A stretch of 64,000 nucleotides of DNA from contig NZ_BOSE01000003.1 in assembly GCF_018403185.1 (NCBI RefSeq), forward strand, positions 526,579 to 590,578. Direction: 5' to 3'. Under the pieces are notes generated by a model. It did not search any database, had not been told where the DNA came from, and saw nothing but the letters and a program-made list of their open reading frames with translations. Made by a program: the position numbers and the translations under genes. Below, one piece after another: positions 8,979-16,517 of this stretch. The DNA is from Paenibacillus montaniterrae (GTDB taxonomy: Bacteria > Bacillota > Bacilli > Paenibacillales > Paenibacillaceae). The stretch's first letter is position 1. Every line of letters starts with the position of its first letter.

Positions 8979-9895
8979 GTTCAAAAAGCAGGACTTTGAT
9001 GACGATGTAACTTCTCTGTTGCGGATTCGACGTCGAATCTTGAACGCTAGCGAAAATTCCGGTGCTCACGTAGGTCTATCTACGCTGCGCTCCTCATTTT
9101 CTACTAGCGTCCAAGCTTCTTGGTCCTGAAAGCCCTGCTTTTTGAACCTCGATTGGAAGAGGAAGTTCAAAAAGCAGGACTTTGATGACGATGCGGCTTC
9201 TTTGTAGTCTAGTCGACGTCGAATCTTGAACGCTAGCGAAAACTGCGGTGCTCACGTAGCATTTTGCCTACGCTGCGCTCCTCATTTTCTACTAGCGTCC
9301 AAGCTTCTTGGTCCTGAAAGCCCTGCTTTTTGAACCTCGATTGGAAGAGGAAGTTCAAAAAGCAGGACTTTGATGACGATGTTATGCGTTGTAGTGGATT
9401 CGACGGCGAATCTTGAACGCTAGCGAAAATTCCGGTGCTCACGTAGCAAGTGCCTACGCAGCGCTCCTCATTTTCTACTAGCGTCCAAGCTTCTTGGTCC
9501 TGAAAGCCCTGCTTTTTGAACCTCGATTGGAAGAGGAAATTCAAAAAGCAGGACTTTGATGACGATGTAACTTCTCTGTTGCGGAGTCGACGGCGAATAT
9601 GTCACGCTACCGAAAACTGCGGTGCTCACGTAGTAAGTGCCTACGCTGTGCTCCTCGTTTTCTAGTATCGTGCCATCTTCTTGGTCCTGAAAGCCCTGCT
9701 TTTTGAACCTCGATTGGAAGAGGAAATTCAAAAAGCAGGGCTTTGATGACGATGTAACTTCTCTGTTGCGGAGTCGACGGCGAATATGTCTCGCTACCGA
9801 AAACTGCGGTGCTCACGTAGTAAGTGCCTACGCTGCGCTCCTCGTTTTCTAGTATCGTGCCATCTTCTTGGTCCTGAAAGCCCTGCTTTTTGAAC
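8979..9895 (+). repeat. array A: five tandem copies of the ~170-nt structured repeat (family 1)
   Basis: Copies lie at 8979-9147, 9165-9335, 9353-9521, 9539-9708 and 9726-9895, separated by 17-base spacers containing ATTGGAAGA, for a period of about 187. Each begins GTTCAAAAAGCAGG (ATTC in the last two) then CTTTGATGACGATG, and ends TTGGTCCTGAAAG then CCTGCTTTTTGAAC. The interior is a long imperfect hairpin: an outer stem (CTTGAACGCTAG with CTAGCGTCCAAG in copies 1-3; a different but still pairing version in copies 4-5), an inner stem GAAAAT/ATTTTC or GAAAAC/GTTTTC, and a tip around CACGTAG/CTACG. Short open frames on the minus strand are by-products of the repeat, not genes. Confidence 0.9.
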
Positions 9896-9910
9896 CTCGA
9901 ACGTAGGAGG

Positions 9911-10030
9911 AAATTCAAAGTTGCGAAAAAGGAAAGGGTCGTCTTTAAATGCTGATGCAACCTATCTTACTAAAAAAGCATCAGTATTTAAAAAGCGACT
10001 GATGGAATGCTTATTCCGAAACGCTGAATG
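9911..10030. repeat. family-3 hairpin repeat (copy next to array A)
   Basis: The core stem pairs TTTAAATGCTGATGC (9944-9958) with its partner at 9978-9992 through 15 pairs including one G-T. A closing GTCG/CGAC pair surrounds it, and the conserved words AACCT (loop) and TTTAAAAAGCG (3' side) are present. A second copy at 52382-52522 keeps the layout with different stem bases. From 10031 to 10119 I see nothing else. Confidence 0.6.
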
Positions 10031-10119
10031 ATTATAAATGGCTCAGCTTTGATGTGGTTTTCTTTTTCGTTGTAGCGTAGTTGGCAACGAATATGTTGCG
10101 CATACCGAGTGCATCGTTT

Positions 10120-10282
10120 AGGGCGTGTCTGAAAACCCGCTCAGAGGCCCCTTTCACCGCCTTTTCGCCCCCTGCTTCGTTCCGTTTGCTTGACGTACGC
10201 CCGGTACGCCTTCACAAACGCGCCTTGCATGGAACGAAAATTCGGCAAAATTGGCTGTCTTCGGAGTTCTCAGACACGCCCT
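10120..10282. repeat. family-2 repeat, 163 bp, terminal inverted repeats
   Basis: It begins AGGGCGTGTCTGA and ends with the exact reverse complement TCAGACACGCCCT. The middle contains CCCCCTGCTTCGTTCC, TTGACGTACGCCCGGTACGC and GCCTTGCATGGAACGAA. A second full copy of identical length is at 62610-62772, and end fragments occur at 25887, 46044, 50716 and 54829. It is a dispersed element without coding capacity. From 10283 to 10385 I see only the leader of the next gene. Confidence 0.8.
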
Positions 10283-10385
10283 AGTTGATTTTTATTCTGT
10301 CTGCATATGATCTTTATTTCCAGCGTGTATTCTTCTATTAACTTTAATTCATAGAAAACGAACTTAGAACTTACAAGGAGGAACA

Positions 10386-11813
10386 ATGGCTAATCCTGGT
10401 TACCGCAAAAAACATAATTCAATAAAAGGGCTATACATTTTAATGCTATTATTTGTTGTCGTTCTTACGATTGGAGTAGTTAGGAATTTAAATTTTACTA
10501 AAGCAGAGTCGAGCTCGCATCCGACGGAGAAATCCGACAAATCACTATCTGAAGCGGGCGAAGCAGTGGACCCGAATCAAGCTGTATTTCGGATTGTGAT
10601 TGATGCGGGTCATGGCGGCAGTGATCCAGGAGCAACGGGAGCAAGTGGTGCTTATGAAAAGGAGTTTAATCTGTCACTGGCTAAGCGAGTGTCTCAACTG
10701 CTTGATCAGGACCCGATGTTTGAGGTGCGATTAACTCGTGAGGACGACCAATTTATTGAGCTGGAGGATCGGGCTGCGCTCGCTAACGATTGGAAGGCGG
10801 ATGTGCTCGTTTCAATTCATGGCAACACATACGAGGATAAGAAGGTTTCCGGAACGGAAACTTTATACACCAATGACGATAGCATCTTGCTTGCTCAGCT
10901 GCTTCAGGAGCAGGTTGTATCAGCGCTAGGCACCCGCGACCGCGGCGTGAAGCAGGATCAGCTTGTTGTTTTGTCATTGGCGCAAATGCCGGCGGTGATC
11001 GTAGAGGTCGGCTATCTGACTAATAAAAAAGAGGAGAAGTCAATCGTAAGCCGCGATGGGCAGGATTTGGCAGCCAACGCTATTTTCGAAGGGATAAAGA
11101 AGTATGTTAGCCAACGAACTCCACGCAGCGAAGACGATCCTTTGTCAGACGACACTTCCTCAGACGATACTTCTGCAGCTGCCAACAAAATTTATTTTAG
11201 CGGCAAGTCGGAGGACGGGAAACAAGTGGCATTAACGTTTGACGATGGGCCGGACGAAATCGTTACTCCAAAAATTTTGGACGTATTGAAGGAACATAAT
11301 GTTAAAGCAACCTTTTTTATATTAGGAAATCGGGCCAATACCCATCCTGACATTGTGAAACGCATCGTGGATGAAGGACATGCGATCGGCAACCACTCCT
11401 GGTCTCATCCGAATTTCGATAACATTTCAATGGAGGAGGCGCTAAAGGAAGTCGAGGATACGCAAAGCTTGCTTGAAAGAACGATTGGATATCGTCCTAG
11501 CCTGTTTCGACCGCCCTATGGCACACTTAAACAAGATAAACTCGATCAGCTTTCTCAAATGAATCTGGCTGTCGTCAACTGGACGGTGGATACGATGGAT
11601 TGGTCGGGAGTATCCTCAGAGGAGATTATAGGCTTGGTCCGCGAGCAATTATACCCTGGAGGGATTGTTTTGCAGCATACCGCCAACGGGAAAAATCATC
11701 TTGCCAACACGATTGAGGCACTAAAGCAAATGATTCCCGAGCTGAGTGAGGACGGTTATTCGTTCGTGACGGTACCTGAGCTGCTGAACTTGCCGGACTC
11801 GCAAACGGAATAA
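10386..11813 (+). CDS. N-acetylmuramoyl-L-alanine amidase fused to a NodB-type polysaccharide deacetylase
   Basis: 475 residues, start behind AAGGAGGAACA. Residues ~15-37 are a single membrane anchor. Residues ~65-235 are an Amidase_3 domain (VIDAGHGGSDPG with the zinc His, a glutamate in YEKEFN, VSIHGNTYED with the second His, and VEVGYLTNKKEE with the catalytic Glu). A linker rich in Asp and Ser (~240-262) follows. Residues ~275-465 are a polysaccharide deacetylase: TFDDGPDE (catalytic Asp and metal Asp), GNHSWSHPNF (metal His pair), RPPYG and a late VLQHT. All key motifs of both domains are present. The amidase would cleave the peptide from muramic acid and the deacetylase would remove acetyl groups from wall sugars, so one anchored protein may do two steps on peptidoglycan outside the cell. 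Each domain is common alone; the fusion is less usual. Confidence 0.88.
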   Translation: MANPGYRKKHNSIKGLYILMLLFVVVLTIGVVRNLNFTKAESSSHPTEKSDKSLSEAGEAVDPNQAVFRIVIDAGHGGSDPGATGASGAYEKEFNLSLAKRVSQLLDQDPMFEVRLTREDDQFIELEDRAALANDWKADVLVSIHGNTYEDKKVSGTETLYTNDDSILLAQLLQEQVVSALGTRDRGVKQDQLVVLSLAQMPAVIVEVGYLTNKKEEKSIVSRDGQDLAANAIFEGIKKYVSQRTPRSEDDPLSDDTSSDDTSAAANKIYFSGKSEDGKQVALTFDDGPDEIVTPKILDVLKEHNVKATFFILGNRANTHPDIVKRIVDEGHAIGNHSWSHPNFDNISMEEALKEVEDTQSLLERTIGYRPSLFRPPYGTLKQDKLDQLSQMNLAVVNWTVDTMDWSGVSSEEIIGLVREQLYPGGIVLQHTANGKNHLANTIEALKQMIPELSEDGYSFVTVPELLNLPDSQTE

Positions 11814-11867
11814 AGTTGAAACCTCCCGTACAGCACCTGCGTCTAAACACTAGAAGGGAGTTTTCTA

Positions 11868-12587
11868 ATGATCGGGAAGAACAATGGCGGAAAAGTTTAT
11901 GTAGTTGGTATCGGTATTTTTGCACTCCTCATAATCGTAGGGGTGCTGGAGTTTCAATATGGAAACATTCAAAAAGCAATTTATAAGTACAAAGTAAAAA
12001 ACTATCTTGAACAGACGTATAATGAAAAGATGGTAGTCAAAAAAGTAAGTTATTTGTGGGACAATATTGAGCCAATAAGTGCGCGCGTATATCCAAAAGA
12101 CGCTGAGCAACTTGAATTTACAGTCTATCCAAGCAAGGAGCAAGCGAATGCCTACTATGATGATTATGCAGAAATCGTATGGCTGCATCAAGCGAAAGAG
12201 GATGTGGACATGCTCCTGGCCGACGTTGACAGCGAATTTAAAGACGTTCTTTTTATCGATTTCACCTGCTGCATGGAAGGTGACAGAGTGAGAGTAAGCA
12301 ATGGAGAAGTCACTGCTTACTCCGAAGCGAATTTGAAGTTCGATTTGACGTTTCAACTGAACCGCGGCATGCAAGCGGGCGACCTGGAGCAAATTGTTGA
12401 AATGATATCCAGGCTAAAGCAGCATGAACAGCTTGAAATTGGCAATGCGCTATTTATTTTGCAGCCCGAAGACGACAATTCCAGCCGCATTGAATATAAA
12501 TTTTCCGGTAAAAGCTTGAAGGAAATTCAGTCCATTGAAGATCTTGACGCATTCAACGAAAGCGGTCTTACCGCTGTATCAGGATAG
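11868..12587 (+). CDS. membrane-anchored protein of unknown function
   Basis: 239 residues behind AGAAGGGAG. An N-terminal membrane helix lies at about residues 8-27 (VVGIGIFALLIIVGVL). The rest is an outside soluble domain with KNYLEQTYNEKMVVKKVSY near residue 44, resembling the start of small Bacillus YfjL-type proteins; I am not certain of that. No catalytic motif is visible. It is 54 bases downstream of the amidase-deacetylase and may share its transcript. The last nine bases overlap the end of the convergent AraC gene. Confidence 0.6.
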   Translation: MIGKNNGGKVYVVGIGIFALLIIVGVLEFQYGNIQKAIYKYKVKNYLEQTYNEKMVVKKVSYLWDNIEPISARVYPKDAEQLEFTVYPSKEQANAYYDDYAEIVWLHQAKEDVDMLLADVDSEFKDVLFIDFTCCMEGDRVRVSNGEVTAYSEANLKFDLTFQLNRGMQAGDLEQIVEMISRLKQHEQLEIGNALFILQPEDDNSSRIEYKFSGKSLKEIQSIEDLDAFNESGLTAVSG

Positions 12588-13397
12588 GCTTGGTGACTTG
12601 CTTGCTTTTCGGTATCCGCTCGGATTGGTGCCAAGCCATTTGCGAAATTGCTCGATAAAATGATTATAGTTATTAAAGCCTACATCGTAGGCAACCTCAG
12701 AAGCGCTGCGATTCGTATGCTCGAGCAGCAAGGCGGCTTGACGTATTCGCATTTGGTTTAAAGTATCAATGATTGATAATCCCGTTTGTTCTTTAAATAA
12801 ATGGGACAAGCGAGAAGGCGAGATCCCGATCATTTTCGCTAGCTTTGCGATTTGAACTGGACTACGCATGTTAAGCGAAAGATAGTGCAGAGCCTCTGCA
12901 ACCCGCGGGTCAAGCTTCTGTTTGCGTAATTGAGATAATAGCATTAATATTTCACGAAGCGAGTTTGCGCATAATTCATGCCATAACTCGCTTCTTTCTC
13001 TTGAATCGGAAAGAATTCTCCGAAAAGCCTGATCGATACGCGAACGGAGCGAGCTTTGCTCAAAAGAGTGAACGGATAAAGGCTCGACCGGCAATAATTG
13101 ATCACCTACTGACCTGGACGTAAAGTGCGCCCATACGAAATTCCAGCTTTCTCCTTTCACTGTGCCGTATGCATGAGCAGTATCCGGTCTTAGCAAGGCA
13201 ATATCTCCTTCGCCGCAAACCCTTTCGGCTCCATCGACCTTGAAATAGCCTCTGCCATTTAGCGTAAAAGCAATCAGCCAATCGTCCATACCGTGAGGCC
13301 GGCTAGTCATATAAGTGTCATCTACCTGAAAATGTCCAGCAATAATGATCCCATACGCTTTCCCGTCAAAATGCGAAGGTTCGTCGAATTGTTCCAT
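12579..13397 (-). CDS. AraC-family transcriptional regulator
   Basis: 272 residues. I choose ATG 13397 because AGGGGGC lies seven bases upstream; an upstream in-frame ATG at 13439 has no such signal. Residues ~1-125 are a cupin-type sensing domain (GRGYFKVDGAERVCGEGDIALLRP split by strands, then DTAHAYG). Residues ~165-265 carry the two helix-turn-helix units (IAKLAKMIGISPSRLSHLFK and ASEVAYDVGFNNYNHFIEQF) and end NPSGYRKA. It diverges from the PhyH dioxygenase gene with 164 bases between starts, so it most likely controls that gene. The cupin pocket suggests a small sugar-like or organic inducer. Confidence 0.87.
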   Translation of the reverse strand: MEQFDEPSHFDGKAYGIIIAGHFQVDDTYMTSRPHGMDDWLIAFTLNGRGYFKVDGAERVCGEGDIALLRPDTAHAYGTVKGESWNFVWAHFTSRSVGDQLLPVEPLSVHSFEQSSLRSRIDQAFRRILSDSRERSELWHELCANSLREILMLLSQLRKQKLDPRVAEALHYLSLNMRSPVQIAKLAKMIGISPSRLSHLFKEQTGLSIIDTLNQMRIRQAALLLEHTNRSASEVAYDVGFNNYNHFIEQFRKWLGTNPSGYRKASKSPSLS

Positions 13398-13561
13398 TAC
13401 AAGTGCCCCCTGATCTATAGTGCTTTGTAAGCTAAGCATAGCGCGCCGCGAATTTTAAATCCAGTGGATAGCAGGATCGTGTGAGTATTAAGCAGGATAG
13501 ATAATCCCTTATCCCGTGCAAACGAATTAAACTGAATGTAATTTGAAAGGAGGGCATTTAC

Positions 13562-14371
13562 ATGACTTATTTGCTTCAAGTATTGAGTGAAGAGCAGAAA
13601 CAGCAATTCGAGAACGAAGGCTTTCTAATTGTGAAAGGGGTATTCACGCAACAGCAGCTTAGCGAGATCGAGGAAACGTTTGAGGAAATTAGCCAAAAGG
13701 TGGTGCCAGGCTTTTTTGAGCCGGATTTGAGCAATGCCTCGGGTGATCCGCTAAAGCGCTATCCGCGGGTCATGCATCCGCATCGCTTTAACGAAACCGC
13801 AAAAAAGTATATGCTGCACCCACAGGTGCTCGAAATTTTGCAGGATTTGTATGGGGAGCCGGCTCTTGCCGCGCAAAGCATGTTCTATTATAAACCGCCT
13901 GGAGCTAGAGGGCAGGCACTGCATCAGGATAATTTTTATTTGAAGGTGGAGCCTGGAAACTGCATTGCCGCTTGGACGGCCGTTGATGCAGCTGATGAAG
14001 AAAACGGCGGTTTGCTGGTTGTGCCGAAGACGCAGGATTATGATATCGTATGTCCGGAATATGCGGATGCAAAGGAATCATTTACGACGCATTTTGTAAA
14101 ACCGCCGAAGGATCAGAAGGCGATGCCGGTTGTGATGGAGCCGGGGGATGTGCTGTTTTTCAACGGCAACTTGATTCATGGCTCTTACCGCAACAAGACG
14201 AAGGACCGATTCCGCAGAGCGTTCATCTGCCATTATGCCAATGAATCGGCGACCCATATCGGACAATTTTATAAGCCGTTGTATCGTGCCGATGGAACCG
14301 AGGTTGATCTGGAAGTAAACCCAGATGGCGGTCCTTGTGGTATTGAGTTCGAAGCGTTCTACCCGCATTAA
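13562..14371 (+). CDS. phytanoyl-CoA dioxygenase (PhyH) family Fe(II)/2-oxoglutarate oxygenase
   Basis: 269 residues, start behind AAAGGAGGG. The iron site is visible as H121-x-D123 (in LHQDNFYLKV) and H206 (in LIHGSYRN), and the 2-oxoglutarate-binding Arg lies near 218-219 (RFRRAF). The double-stranded beta helix between them has the PhyH block AAWTAVDAADEENGGLLVVP. Length is typical. It should hydroxylate a small organic substrate using oxygen and 2-oxoglutarate; the substrate is unknown. It is controlled, by position, by the divergent AraC gene and stands alone otherwise. Confidence 0.85.
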   Translation: MTYLLQVLSEEQKQQFENEGFLIVKGVFTQQQLSEIEETFEEISQKVVPGFFEPDLSNASGDPLKRYPRVMHPHRFNETAKKYMLHPQVLEILQDLYGEPALAAQSMFYYKPPGARGQALHQDNFYLKVEPGNCIAAWTAVDAADEENGGLLVVPKTQDYDIVCPEYADAKESFTTHFVKPPKDQKAMPVVMEPGDVLFFNGNLIHGSYRNKTKDRFRRAFICHYANESATHIGQFYKPLYRADGTEVDLEVNPDGGPCGIEFEAFYPH

Positions 14372-14425
14372 AGCTTGCGAGTTCGTCGCACAATAATGAA
14401 GGAAGTTCAATAAAGCAGCAGTGAA

Positions 14426-14469
14426 GGAGCAAAGCTTTCCGAAAAACGTAAGGATGAAAGCTTTGCTCC
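14426..14469. terminator. hairpin between convergent genes, related to family-3 repeats
   Basis: A perfect 14-base stem, GGAGCAAAGCTTTC with its complement, has a 16-base loop. It lies between the stops of the PhyH gene and narK and can serve both. The flanks (TTCAATAAAGC..., GTGAAGGAGCAAAG, CCGAAAAACG) match the outer part of the family-3 repeat at 52382-52522, so it looks like a shortened copy. Confidence 0.6.
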
Positions 14470-14474
14470 GAAGC

Positions 14475-15710
14475 TTAAATATCAGATTGCAGACTTGCTT
14501 TACCGCCATTCGCCAGCCATTGCTTTTTCCATTTGCCCTGGATCACGAACATCATAATTACACTTAAGAGCGTAATGCCGCTTAATGTGAGGAAGCCTGT
14601 TGTATAGGAGCCTGTAGCTTGATACAGATTTCCTAAAATATTTGGAAGCAAGTAGCCGCCAACACCGCCAGCCGCGCCGACAATACCTGTTATAAGTCCA
14701 ATTTCGTCGCGGAAGCGCTGCGGAACAAGCTGGAATACTGAGCCATTGCCCATGCCGAGACACATCATTCCGACAAACAGCAGAGCTAGTGCAGCATAAA
14801 GTGTTGGAATCGTGGAGACAAAGGCGAACATAATGCCTGCTCCGGCAAATAACACAATGAGCATTTTTATGCCGCCCAAGCGGTCAGACAAAAAGCCGCC
14901 GACAGGTCGGAACAGACTTCCGGCAATGACGCAGAACGTTGTAAAATCTGCCGCACGAACTGCGGAAAGCCCGTATTGGGCGTTGAAGAAAATCGTTAAG
15001 TAGTTCGATAAGCCGACAAAGCCGCCGAAGGTGATGCTGTACATAATGCAAAATAGCCAAGTATCTCTTTGCTTCAATATATTCAAGTAATGAACAAGCT
15101 TTTTCGGAGCAGGACGATTAGGCGCTTCCTTGGCAAAGATCGTAAAGACAATAAGCGCAATTGCGATAGGAATCATGGCGAGACCGAAAACAGCCTCCCA
15201 GCTACCAAAATGAACAGCCAAGCGATTGGCAAACAGTGTGGCGAATACCGTTCCGCTATTGCCTGCACCTGCTATCCCCATTGCCAGACCTTGATATTCT
15301 GGCGGATACCAGCGGCTTGCAAGCGGCAAAGCAGCAGCAAATGAAGCGCCCGCGACTCCGAGCAGCAGGGCAACGATATATAAATCGCCAAGCGAGCCTA
15401 TAAACTTCCAGCCCCAAAGTAACGGCAGCAGCGTTAAAATCATGCCAAGCTGACCGGTACGTTTCGGCCCGATATAATCGGTAAGAAAGCCGAATACGAT
15501 ACGCAGAATAGAGCCGCCCAGAATAGGCAGAGCAACCAGATTAGCCTTTTGCGCTGCCGTCATATCATAATCATTAGCGATCAATACACTTAGCGGTCCA
15601 ATTAGCACCCATACCATAAAGCTAAAATCAAAATACAGAAACGCCCCGAAAAGAGATGGCTTATGGCCGCTATTCCAAAAACTTTTATTCTCCATGCTTT
15701 TACTCTCCAT
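14475..15710 (-). CDS. narK: nitrate/nitrite transporter of the NarK/NasA type (MFS)
   Basis: 411 residues with 12 predicted membrane helices. I place the start at ATG 15710, preceded by TTGGAGGGATTTACT; the open frame continues upstream only because it runs into the repeat array. The nitrate-porter signature glycine-rich helices are visible (AGAGNSGTVFATLFANRLA and MGNGSVFQLVP), as is the FxTDYIGPKRTGQ loop of the MFS. It should import nitrate for assimilation. It is transcribed divergently from moeA-nasB-nasC-mobAB and is, by its leader, under the same antitermination control. Family assignment is firm; whether it also exports nitrite cannot be told. Confidence 0.92.
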   Translation of the reverse strand: MESKSMENKSFWNSGHKPSLFGAFLYFDFSFMVWVLIGPLSVLIANDYDMTAAQKANLVALPILGGSILRIVFGFLTDYIGPKRTGQLGMILTLLPLLWGWKFIGSLGDLYIVALLLGVAGASFAAALPLASRWYPPEYQGLAMGIAGAGNSGTVFATLFANRLAVHFGSWEAVFGLAMIPIAIALIVFTIFAKEAPNRPAPKKLVHYLNILKQRDTWLFCIMYSITFGGFVGLSNYLTIFFNAQYGLSAVRAADFTTFCVIAGSLFRPVGGFLSDRLGGIKMLIVLFAGAGIMFAFVSTIPTLYAALALLFVGMMCLGMGNGSVFQLVPQRFRDEIGLITGIVGAAGGVGGYLLPNILGNLYQATGSYTTGFLTLSGITLLSVIMMFVIQGKWKKQWLANGGKASLQSDI

Positions 15711-15778
15711 AGTAAATCCCTCCAACATATAAATTTTTTTCTTTCTCTTTTCTTCAATTGCACAACATAGAGTAGTAG

Positions 15779-16134
15779 GTTCAAAAAGCAGGGCTTTCAG
15801 GACCAAGAAGATTGGGCGCTAGTAGAAAACGAGGAGCGCTAGCCGTGGCACAAGCTACGTGAGCGCCGGAATTTTCGCTAGCGTTCAATCTTCGCCGTCG
15901 AATCCGCTACAACGCATCACCTCGTCATCAAAGTCGTGCTTTTTGAACTTCTTCTTCCAATAAGTGTTCAAAAAGCAGGGCTTTCAGGACCAAGAAGATT
16001 GGACGCTAGTAGAAAATGAGGAGCGCAGCGTAGGCACAAGCTACATGAGCACCGGAATTTTCGCTAGCGTTCAATCTTCGCCGTCGAATCCGCTACAACG
16101 CCCAACCTCGTCATCAAAGTCGTGCTTTTTGAAC
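15779..16134 (-). repeat. array B: two family-1 repeats inside the narK leader
   Basis: Two copies in reverse orientation lie at 15779-15948 and 15966-16134, separated by the same ATTGGAAGA-type spacer. Read on the minus strand they begin GTTCAAAAAGCACGACTTTG and end CCTGCTTTTTGAAC. The main stem here is GAAGATTG with CAATCTTC, different from the other arrays but still pairing. The array lies downstream of the narK promoter and terminator hairpin, so it should be present in the narK messenger RNA. Confidence 0.88.
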
Positions 16135-16141
16135 TACTGCT

Positions 16142-16222
16142 AAAAAAAGAAAAGGCCGTAGTGCGCCTATATCCATGGCGTACTCCCGGCCCCATTGCCT
16201 ATCAGACACTCCTTTGTGTCTG
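16142..16222 (-). promoter_or_regulatory. narK leader: tandem hexaloop hairpins overlapping an intrinsic terminator (ANTAR-type)
   Basis: On the minus strand, hairpin P1 (16222-16203) is CAGACAC / AAAGGA loop / GTGTCTG. Three bases later a short hairpin P2 (16199-16188) is GGC / AATGGG loop / GCC. Both loops have six bases with A first and G fourth, the hallmark of ANTAR-protein targets. The 3' arm of P2 is also the first arm of a terminator (16191-16154, GGCC...CGGCC with inner CGCC/GGCG), followed by TTTTCTTTTTTT. Formation of P2 would block the terminator. The expected regulator (NasR/NasT-like) is not in the window. Confidence 0.68.
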
Positions 16223-16253
16223 CATTCAGTTCACATTTCGTAATTTCAAAATC

Positions 16254-16283
16254 ATTATAGAATGACCGTCAAGAATATGTCAA
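16254..16283 (-). promoter_or_regulatory. sigma-A promoter of narK
   Basis: Minus strand TTGACA (16283-16278), 18-base spacer, TATAAT (16259-16254). It starts transcription about 30 bases before hairpin P1 of the leader. Confidence 0.75.
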
Positions 16284-16371
16284 TAAATATTACACAAATT
16301 TTCTTATTTATCTATATCACCCTAATTTCACGTATAATCCTTGACTACATTCCCATATTACGTTAACTTTA

Positions 16372-16400
16372 TTGACATTTATAATTGTGGAAATTATAAT
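16372..16400 (+). promoter_or_regulatory. sigma-A promoter of moeA-nasB-nasC-mobAB
   Basis: TTGACA (16372-16377), 17-base spacer, TATAAT (16395-16400): both hexamers match the consensus exactly. The operon leader of about 110 bases follows. Confidence 0.8.
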
Positions 16401-16423
16401 CAAACTAACAATCCAATAAGAAT

Positions 16424-16489
16424 GGCACAATGGCGTGCCTGTAATCGTGACAAAGATGTCCGTTCTCTTTCATAGAGGATGGACTTTTT
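16424..16489 (+). promoter_or_regulatory. moeA-nas leader: tandem hexaloop hairpins overlapping an intrinsic terminator (ANTAR-type)
   Basis: P1 (16424-16439) is GGCAC / AATGGC loop / GTGCC. P2 (16449-16460) is GAC / AAAGAT loop / GTC. Both loops are six bases with A first and G fourth. The GTC arm of P2 is also the start of the terminator: GTCCGTTCTCT (16458-16468) pairs over 11 bases, two of them G-U, with AGAGGATGGAC (16474-16484), followed by TTTTTC. The layout matches the narK leader on the other strand. P2 has only three pairs, so it probably needs protein to form, which is how ANTAR antiterminators are thought to work. Confidence 0.7.
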
Positions 16490-16517
16490 CTGTCTAAAAA
16501 GAGGAGGGGATTATCGT

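Noticed and set aside
8979..9895. CRISPR array
   Set aside because: Units are ~170 bases with 17-base, nearly identical spacers; CRISPR repeats are 24-48 bases with unique spacers, and no cas genes are present.
9233..9960. Open frames on the minus strand of array A that contain repeated FKKQGFQDQEAWTL-like segments
   Set aside because: They follow the repeat unit exactly, lack ribosome binding sites and recur in each array in step with the non-coding stems. They are by-products of the repeat.
15710..15806. Longer narK with an upstream start
   Set aside because: The extra codons run into repeat array B and have no ribosome binding site, whereas ATG 15710 has GGAGGG at proper distance.
16401..16517. 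Molybdenum-cofactor riboswitch in front of moeA
   Set aside because: The leader is only ~110 bases, most of it explained by two small hairpins and a terminator; the multi-stem Moco aptamer does not fit.
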